Assembly: GCA_003427395.1 (NCBI GenBank)
Contig: BFEA01000011.1
Coordinates: 314,915-378,914 of the forward strand
From: Chara braunii
Lineage: Eukaryota > Streptophyta > Charophyceae > Charales > Characeae
Direction: 5' to 3'
DNA length: 64,000 nucleotides
Part shown: positions 57,484-64,000 of the stretch, in pieces
Layout of the letters: each line of letters starts with the position of its first letter
How positions within the stretch are numbered: the stretch's first letter is position 1
Notes under the pieces: generated by a model
What the model was told of the DNA's origin: nothing
Database searches by the model: none
The model's input: only the letters and a program-made list of their open reading frames with translations
Made by a program: the position numbers and the translations under genes

Positions 57484-59134
57484 CTACCCTTCAGGCTTAC
57501 CATAAGACAATATGGTCTCCACTATAGTGCCTTTCTCATCCTCACGCTCCCACATCCAAGAGTACTTCATGTACCTAGGCCTATAGCCACGTAAGCCATA
57601 CCGGTCTACCATAGCCACGCTTAGAATAGCCAGGGTCCCGACTCCAGGTGCCCACACTCAGACGGCTCACGACTACTCCGTTTTTTTGGACTCAGACTAG
57701 TGACGTTAACGCAACGAGATAGCTTGCGAGCACCCACAGATTAGTTGCCCAACAATCAGCCTTTCCCCCCTTTTTGTAGGCCCTCCTTGTACCGCGGCCC
57801 CCGTGCTCGAAACGAGGTGCCCACGCTGCCTTCCAAATTCCTCTTGCTAATAATAAGGCTCCAGGAAACGACAGAAATAAATAATTTAAAGAAAATAAAA
57901 GGATCCCAACGGGCATGGTATAGGCAAAACCCTCTGCTATCGATCCCCAGTTCCCTCGCTCAGTTATGACGTGACTTCAGACCCGTTGAGGTGGTCCCAT
58001 AACGGGATACCAACTGCCAACCTCCTCTTTTCAAAACACGTCATCGGACTGCCCCTGATGGGTACCCGTGTCCGATGGCAAGAAGGGGGCTTATGACCTT
58101 CCACGGAGGGTGATAAGCCTCCTACCAATGCGGCCGCGGGTCGCCCCTGTTTTAGGGTCCTACCGCGCGGAGCTCGGCCGAGCAGGTATGGCGCAGGCGA
58201 TATACGAGGGCACGGGCCAGCCTAGGCCGTAGACCACAGTTTAAGCTCGGAACTTGAACCATTGGCCTTCCCACGAATTGACAGGCCGAAAGGAAAATTG
58301 AGAAAAAATAATAATGATAATGGTAATAATAATAATAATAACACAATAAAACGAAATAAGAAAAGAAGAGAAATCATAACGCCGCCGCGGTCAGAGATCA
58401 CTAGATCGCCCCAAACTAAAGCGAGGGTCCAGATCTGCGCGCGGATCTGACACTTGACTTCCTTTTTTTCTCTTCCTATCCCCCTTTCTCCTTTTTTTCT
58501 TTTTTTTTCACCCTTTTTTTTTTCGTTCGACTGTAACAGCGAGGCTACGCACCTAACCCATAACCCGGTTATAAGGTACTCGGCGGTCCCTCTACCTTTG
58601 CGTCCCTGGGCAAGCCCGACGGCTACCACGGCCACAGGCTGGTAGCGCTCTGCTGTATTGCAGGGCGCCGAGCCTGCGTGGACCAATGGAAAGCCCAGTG
58701 GCGCACCCTTTTGCTGTAGGCAAGCACCAACTGGACAGATGCATTGCAGGATACTACTCGAGTATCCCAGGAGAGTCACAGAGGCTCGGGAACTACCCGG
58801 TGAGCCGCGGGCATCTGAACGAGGCGCGGGCACTGAGTAGGAGCCCGGCACACAGGGGAGGGCCGGGACACCGCGCCCTCCGACATAATACCAAACCCCC
58901 ACCCAACATCCCCGCTGGGTCGAAACCCATTGGCAATCGGTATAAGACGGCTTGTACCGGCAATACATTCATTCTTTTTTCATTGCGACTCGTAGCGAAG
59001 TTTGTGTTACAGCTTTGCGCTAACTAATCTCCCAAGTTTTCACAGCGCTTTCACGTTTTCTTTCTTGCCACCCGTAGCAATTCCGCGCGACCTGCGCAAG
59101 TAATTTTCTCCTCCCTTCTTTTGTAGTTCTCACC
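57484..59134. other. Unassigned stretch with simple sequence
   Basis: Contains an AAT-type microsatellite (about 58305-58350), a long pyrimidine tract (about 58455-58535, polypurine on the minus strand) and a TATAAGA motif near 58938. An open minus-strand frame (58222-58968) runs through the microsatellite and pyrimidine tract; its Lys/Glu and Leu-rich segments are products of that simple sequence. A pyrimidine tract ending TTTTGTAG at about 59126 could be a splice acceptor just before the ATG at 59135. Confidence 0.35.
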
Positions 59135-59353
59135 ATGCCTGAAGCACGTAGGGAACAGGGAAGAGGAAGGGGAGGAAGGGCGTGCAAAGCTCGTGTAGAG
59201 CCGCCGCCTCGCGCAAGGGGTGAGTACAGCTCGGAGGAGGAGGAAGATGAGGGACGAGGTTATGGTCCATACTTTAGACCTTACCTACGCCATCTTCCTT
59301 CTAATTGGCTTGAGAGAATTCCGTCTCCATACATCGGAGGAGGAGAAAGATAA
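59135..59353 (+). CDS. Short R/E-rich ORF, 72 codons
   Basis: An ATG in a reasonable context (TTCTCACCATGCC) starts MPEARREQGRGRGGRACKAR, followed by an acidic run SSEEEEDEGRGYG. A 22-bp direct repeat (GGAAGATGAGGGACGAGGTTAT-type, at about 59242 and 59354) lies in its second half. The diverged LTR starts 50 bp after the stop, so the ORF may have been cut by that insertion. A Gag N-terminus of another element is possible. Unidentified. Confidence 0.35.
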   Translation: MPEARREQGRGRGGRACKARVEPPPRARGEYSSEEEEDEGRGYGPYFRPYLRHLPSNWLERIPSPYIGGGER

Positions 59354-60383
59354 GGAAGATGAGGGACGAGGTTATTTCCAGAGAAAGTTTGAGGCACGCT
59401 TTCGGCGCGAATACCCTTACAGGGGTATCCGCCCTGGTTTTTGCAAGTGACAGAAGATAAGATTTGTTCTGAATCAAAGTATACCGTGCGAAGGTGCGGT
59501 TGTGTTTGACTCACGTTGACTGAGTGGTTGACGGGAGCAAAATATGTGTGGGCGCGCAATTTTGAGGCGCGCGTGATGATTTTTTCTGTTGATGCTATAG
59601 AGTCGGCGTGTCCGCCGACAACATTTTTTGGGTTTTGAGTAAAGCTAGGAAAAGTTTTGTTATTACTAGGTTGACCATGGTGCACCTGCGTTCATGCGGC
59701 ATGCGCCGTCGGAAGTGGATTTGTTAGGTGGCGGCACACTAGTGCCGCATGCGCGACGGTAGCCAAAGGGGAAATTTTACCCCTTCATACAGCAAGGGCC
59801 GGTGCGTAGGCACCGTAGACGCAAGCGGTGGTCTCCGCGGCGTTATGGGGGCCACAAGTGTGACATACCGAGCAAAACCCGGCCCCTAACCGCATGTGCG
59901 TGCGTACAGGGCCGTGGGTTCGAAAGGGACCAGCAGCAGCCTCGGCACTGCTGCTACAGGCCCGGGCTGGCTGGCTATGCTATTCATATACAGGCCGGCA
60001 CACAACCTATCCAGGTTTGGGCTTAGCGTTATAGGTTATGTCATTGATCTTTCACTAGGCAGATCCTGCGATTGAGGCCAGTAGCGAGCAGCAAAGCAGC
60101 AGAGGAGTATTATGGAGAGAACTGAGGGGTTGAGGGTCCCGCGGGATTATCTCCCTTGGTTTTTGTTGGGGAGTCCGGTGGCGGGCCCATGAGGCAGGAC
60201 CAAGTACCAATGGTCCTCCTCCCCCAGCCGTTTTCTTGTTTATTATTAAAAGTTTTTTTCTCTAGGGTTTTTATTTCTTAATTTTTAAATTTTTTTATTT
60301 TTTTATGTTTTTCAAAATTTTCCTATTTCTTACCTTTTTGGACGAGGTACCGGTACCGGGACCGGCGGTATAGGCCAGCAGCA

Positions 60384-60437
60384 TAGTTCAGTGGATACTT
60401 CCGCGGACTGCTGGGCTATCTCTACGGGGTACAGTCC
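60384..60437 (+). promoter_or_regulatory. Possible tRNA-like A and B boxes upstream of the U6-like gene
   Basis: TAGTTCAGTGGA (60384-60395) matches the Pol III A-box consensus at about 10 of 12 positions. GGGTACAGTCC (60427-60437) matches the B box at about 8 of 11 and overlaps the U6 start. The spacing of about 31 bases is tRNA-like. I cannot fold a full cloverleaf, so this may be coincidence. Confidence 0.25.
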
Positions 60438-60541
60438 GTCGGGACATCCGTTAACAAGTGGGACGATACAGAGAAAGAGAAGATTAGCATGGCCCCTGCG
60501 CAGGGACGACACCTATAAGTCGGAGGGATCCGACGTTGTCT
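60434..60541 (+). ncRNA. U6: U6 spliceosomal snRNA-like gene with a 6-nt insertion in the ACAGAGA region
   Basis: The sequence follows plant U6 from its 5' stem-loop (GTCC, GTCG, GGAC, then ACATCCG) through GACGATACAGAG, GATTAGCATGGCCCCTGCGC and GACGACAC, to a TTTT Pol III terminator at 60541-60544. Length is 108 nt against about 102 for U6; the excess is a six-base insertion giving ACAGAGAAAGAGAAGATTAGC, i.e. a partial duplication of the catalytic ACAGAGA box. AAGGATGACAC is changed to AGGGACGACAC. No plant upstream sequence element (TCCCACATCG type) is visible. Most likely a U6 pseudogene or variant; a functional U6 with this insertion would be exceptional. Confidence 0.85.
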
Positions 60542-60726
60542 TTTGCTATAGTGTGCGAAGGGTCGGCATGCTGCGATGCCAACTACTGGCCCTGCGCTGA
60601 GAGTGTCGGGGGGGCGTCGTTAGTGAAGTTGGCACGACGACAGTAGAAGGCACCTCGAGTTGCTCAGTAGGCTGAAGGCGGATGTACCTGGGCGCAGTTC
60701 CATACCAGATACATCTGAAGGTAGAG

Positions 60727-60748
60727 GAGAGAGAGAGAGAGAGAGAGT
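60727..60748. repeat. GA microsatellite
   Basis: (GA)n run of about eleven units within the diverged LTR. Confidence 0.95.
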
Positions 60749-61502
60749 AGACGAGGTGCAACTGTGCACGGTAGAGGGAGGGCTGTCTCGAGGCGCAGAC
60801 ACGAAGCAGCCGGGCAACGAAGTGAAGGCAAGACAGGGAGCGACGGGCTTCCGCTGTAGAAGGTAGTGAGCAGGGGGGTTGAACCAAGGTGGACAGCTGA
60901 GGCGGATGTGTGCGCAGGTGGAGAGGGAGTCGGGCATGGCGAAGTGATGAGGAAAGGCGGAGAAGAAGGTGACGCAGGCAGAGATGGCGGAGAGGAGAAG
61001 CGACGGGCGACGAGGCGGGAAAACGGGGCAGAAAGGGGGAGGAGTGAACCGAGGCTAGGGGTGTGCCAGGTGCGTACAGCGGTGGTGAAGAAACGGGCAA
61101 AGCAGCGGGAGAGGCAGTAGCGCAGGGGGGGCCCGGTGGCGGAATCACTCAGGAGCTGCTGTCAGACCGACGCTAAGACGGGCGTAGGCAGGCAACGGAG
61201 GTACCGCCTACGAAAGAAAGAAGAATCTGGCCGTGCTCTTGGGCCAGATGCAATCGGGGACTGTCGAGGGAGACGAAGGAGAGGGAGTGGGCTATTGCGA
61301 ACGCAGCAGAGAAGTAGGAGGGAAACTACCAGAGTAAGTGAGAGACGGGGTGGGCGCAGAAAGGAGGAGTGAAGAGCCAGAGAAGAAAAAACGGAGCCAG
61401 CAAGAAGGGGGGGCCAGACCTGGATGGGTTTTTGCGCAAGGTGCATGCACGACAGCAGGGGAAATGGCGGGAGGACGGGCTGGGCGCAGTCCAAAAATGG
61501 GA

Positions 61503-61532
61503 ACTCACTCAATCCTTGTTGGAATTGAGTGA
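61503..61532. other. Hairpin equivalent to the CTCGATTC hairpins of the array LTR
   Basis: CTCACTCAAT and ATTGAGTGAG pair perfectly over ten bases around a short loop. The array LTR has CCACTCGATTC/GAATCGAGTGG and CTCGCTCGATTC/GAATCGAGCGAG in the corresponding region. Both arms have changed together. Confidence 0.75.
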
Positions 61533-62524
61533 GGAAGAAAGCGATTTCGGGGTTTCTACCTCAGGCGAGTAGGATGATAGGCTTAGTTTTGGAGGATAGT
61601 TAGTGGATTAAGAGGCTAGTAGAGAGATTGGTGCGCACGACTATGGCGGAGTGATGGAAGAAGCAGCGGGAAGCGGGTATAGCTCTCTCGTTTGGGACCG
61701 GATTTGAGTGCGTGAAGTCTCGCCTCCGGGGGTTTGGGCCAGGGTGAGTTGAATGGCCATGCCGGGTTCGAGAGAAGGGGAGCCGATTAGTCAGTATAGG
61801 GAGTATAGGCTGCGCCTGAAGTAGTAGTCAAGAAAGGAGTGCACCTGTCCGTGCTTCAGGGACAGATTCATCGGGTTTTTCGTTGCTCCTGTTTGGTGAC
61901 AGTAGTGTGAAACTGGGTGTGGGAGTTAACAGACTTACCAATTCGGGGTGGCCGGTGCGCTGCCCAACTCATCAGCAGAGGAGTCAAGAGGAGGTCGGAC
62001 AAGCCCGAAGGTGGACGTATGTGTCTGTTCAAGGAAGTCCCGACGAGAGGCTTGAGGATGCCGACACAGTAGGAGGCTTCTCCGGGTCGTTGACGCCCTG
62101 CTGCCCCCTCGAGGTGGTCGCTCTGCTTGTAGTCGCGGTGCCCATGAGGGACAATCCGGACCTGGCCGGCGGGATCGGTCAGGTGCGTTAGGATGAGGGA
62201 AAGAGGCTGAAGTGGGGGACAGTACGTGCCTGATCAGTTGCGGGTGGCCTGAAGAGTCTGCAGCTGTACAAGCCCCGGTGGCTGACACGCAGTGGTGGTC
62301 ATTACACAGCCTTGACTGCACTACGGATACTGGCGGCCATTCTGGTGAGGGCGGCTGCTCTCAGTTAGAGGATGCTTGTCTGGGCAGTCCCGTTGGCAGT
62401 CTGAAGGAAAGGACGGAGTTGGTTCTATCACCACTGCTTGACTTGGAGGTCCTTGGCTGTTGTTAGAGGCGGCCTGGCTATTATCTGCCTGGACAGCAGT
62501 GGCTATCGTGTAGCCCTCGGTTAT

Positions 62525-63400
62525 TTACGACTGGTTATAACTTTTGGAGGCTACAGTTTCCTCGGCCGGACTGTTGCCACTGCGGACTGCTGCTACGGAG
62601 GCTGAGCTACTACTACCGTATTTCGGCGGGCGGCTGCCACGGTGAATAGAGTGCTGCTGCTGAAACCGGCTACCATAACGCACGAACTGTACGTTATTGT
62701 GCCTGGCTATGCTCTGCTGTTGAGCAGGGGACTGTGCCCGGCTGTGCACCGCTGTTGCACTGGGAACTGCCCCTTGCTGTGCACTATGGCAATACAGCGT
62801 TACTATCTCCTGTGACGGCGGCGCTGCTGGCTGCTGTATGCAGCCGCACGCTACGGCTGCACTTTGGGGCAGATTGCTACTGCTAGCCACTTCGCACTGT
62901 CGAGTGCTGCAGATCGTGGCAAACGCTGCAGCCAACTGTTGCTGCGGCCGTGGACTGAGCGCGAGCCATTGTTGGTGGCTGGTAGGTGACCGTTGCTGCT
63001 GCCGCGACTGAGAAGGACCTGCTACTATTGGCTGTGAGCAGGTGCTGCCGCCGTTGCTTGTCCACTGCTGATGCGTCTGCGTACGAGCTGTTGCCGCGTC
63101 CGTAGGCAAATTGTATATTGCTACTGGTGATTGCAACTGCTGCTGTTGGCTGCAGCTGTTACTATTGACCGTCGCTGTGTACTGCTGCGGTGTGCGGACG
63201 GTAGCTGCTGTTTGCTGCTGTAGTTGTTGTTGACAAGTTGTTGTTGTTACTGTTGGCCGCCGCTGAGTACTGCGGCTGCTCCTAAGGGCTATGGTGGGTT
63301 GCTGTGCAGTGAGGGTTAAACTGCAAGAGGTTATCTGGTGTTGCAGTGTGGTAGAGTGGTGGCTACAGGAGGTTGACGCTGCGAACTGAAGGTTCATCAA
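62525..63400. repeat. CTG/CAG-rich low-complexity region
   Basis: Dense CTG/TGC triplets (plus strand) without long pure runs. On the minus strand the composition leaves a 291-codon frame open, rich in Gln, Ser, Thr and Ala. It has no domain, and the codon bias follows from the triplet repeat, so I treat it as low-complexity DNA rather than a gene. Confidence 0.55.
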
Positions 63401-63451
63401 GAGGGGCTACTTCGGTAGTTTGACTTCGTTGATCTAGCTGTTACATTGGCT

Positions 63452-63720
63452 GCCATTGCGGGGCCCTCAGCCGCATCAAGGTAACAAGGCCCTCTCCAGT
63501 AAGGCTGAGTGCACCCCTCTTGTATCTGAGAGACTGAACATTTCTACTTCTATCTTTTTCGTTCTAAGTCTAGTCTGGAGTTACGAGAGGAAGGCAGCAG
63601 GCGGGATTGAAACCCGTAGGACCGCGCCAAGGCCTCTGTGGGAGGTTGCCCCACCGATTGCGGGAGCTCTGCCGGAGCCCAGGCGGGGTTCTGGAGGCAG
63701 GGAACTTCAGGTATATTTTC
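63452..63720 (+). other. LTR conserved block in the diverged relative
   Basis: Near-identical over long runs to the array LTR blocks (GCAGGCGGGATTG, CCCGTAGGACCGC, CCCCACCGATTGCGGGAGCT) while the sequence on either side is hard to align. The open frame here (…SYERKAAGGIETRRTAPRP…) keeps the same reading phase. Confidence 0.7.
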
Positions 63721-63948
63721 GTATGACGCGTGTGATCCCTTCCCTTACGTATTATCCTTGGGTTATCTTAAGCTAACTAGGTAAGGATACTGCTTTCGTT
63801 TTGTCATGTATGTCAGGACATGCATTGAGAAAGGATAAATAAACCAGTATATATGAGAGTTCAGATAAACTGAATGGTTTCAGACAGAGTGAACCAAGGG
63901 AAGGTGGGATGGAGGTGTATTGCATGCTTTGACTGGGTCAACCCAAGG

Positions 63949-63978
63949 CTGGGCCCCTCTAAGTTGATGTGGGCTCAG
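63949..63978 (+). other. Core hairpin of the array type in the diverged relative
   Basis: CTGGGCC, a 16-base loop containing TCTAAGTTGATGT, GGCTCAG. Its position after the conserved block equals that of the first core unit in the array LTRs. The stem is unlike most of theirs but pairs over seven bases with one G-U. Confidence 0.7.
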
Positions 63979-64000
63979 TGCTGTGTTTTCTTAATGTTTG

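Larger units (their letters stand above)
59403..64000 (+). mobile_element. Diverged relative of the giant LTR (right end outside window)
   Basis: Starts TTCGGCGCGAATACCC, keeps the terminal ATACCC...GGGTAT hairpin, the CCGCCCTGGTTTTTGCAAG segment and the GGCGCGC...GAGGCGCGCGTGAT segment. From about 60600 on it matches the middle of the array LTR loosely, including the hairpin at 61503-61532, the conserved block (63452-63720) and one core hairpin (63949-63978). Between 59650 and 60600 it has no counterpart in the array LTRs and carries the U6-like gene. At least 4.6 kb, so this LTR is also very large. Confidence 0.7.

Noticed and set aside
58222-58968. A 248-codon minus-strand ORF with Lys/Glu-rich and hydrophobic segments
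   Set aside because: The distinctive segments are translations of a pyrimidine tract and an AAT microsatellite. There is no recognisable domain.
62525-63400. A 291-codon Gln-rich open frame on the minus strand as a gene
   Set aside because: The frame lies in CTG/CAG-rich DNA, which removes stop codons by composition. No domain is visible and it runs antisense within an LTR.

Overview
This 64 kb window is repeat-rich eukaryotic nuclear DNA. No bacterial-style operon and no confident host protein-coding gene is visible. A U6 snRNA-like gene at 60434-60541 has the plant-type U6 5' end (GTCC, a short loop, GGAC, then ACATCCG). With plant-style LTR-retrotransposon primer sites complementary to tRNA-Asp, this points to a large genome of the green lineage (land plant or streptophyte alga). 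I cannot name the species.

Bases 1-51501 are almost entirely one family of very large LTR retrotransposon, in four copies that share LTRs (LTR-internal-LTR-internal...). The LTR begins TGTCGGTGCG, ends GCGCTCGACA and is 5.9-7.5 kb long. Two bases after its end lies a tRNA-Asp-type primer binding site. The internal region is about 7.3 kb and holds only two degraded gag-like reading frames: an upstream ORF of about 230 codons, and a Gag with a CCHC zinc knuckle and an RG-rich tail. I saw no protease, reverse transcriptase, RNase H or integrase, so the family looks non-autonomous (gag-only).

Most of the array is on the minus strand. One block of about 23.7 kb (12115-35779) is on the plus strand. 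If it is turned back, the window reads as a regular head-to-tail minus-strand array: LTR 44413-51501, internal 36551-44412, LTR 35781-36550 plus 12115-18491, internal 18492-25177, LTR 25178-31115, internal 31116-35779 plus 9510-12114, LTR 2028-9509, then a partial internal region. The rejoined lengths agree with the intact copies, so an inversion is well supported. Two N gaps (13955-14014 and 27803-27822) are each flanked by the same exact 95-bp duplication and look like unmerged contig overlaps.

Three small non-autonomous DNA elements sit inside the internal regions: 20898-21142, 22153-22638 (8-bp target duplication) and 40854-41395 (9-bp target duplication). Inside every LTR is an array of hairpins that share a 16-nt core while their stems change with base-pair compensation.

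Bases 51502-59402 are a different, unassigned region. It holds a decayed minus-strand reading frame (52076-52603), a possible upstream exon (53324-53575), an 11-bp tandem repeat and a short R/E-rich ORF (59135-59353). From 59403 to the right edge runs a diverged relative of the large LTR on the plus strand. It keeps the 5' terminal hairpin, the mid-LTR hairpins and a conserved block near 63450-63720, and it contains the U6-like gene. Copies were compared by eye; no identity percentages were computed.
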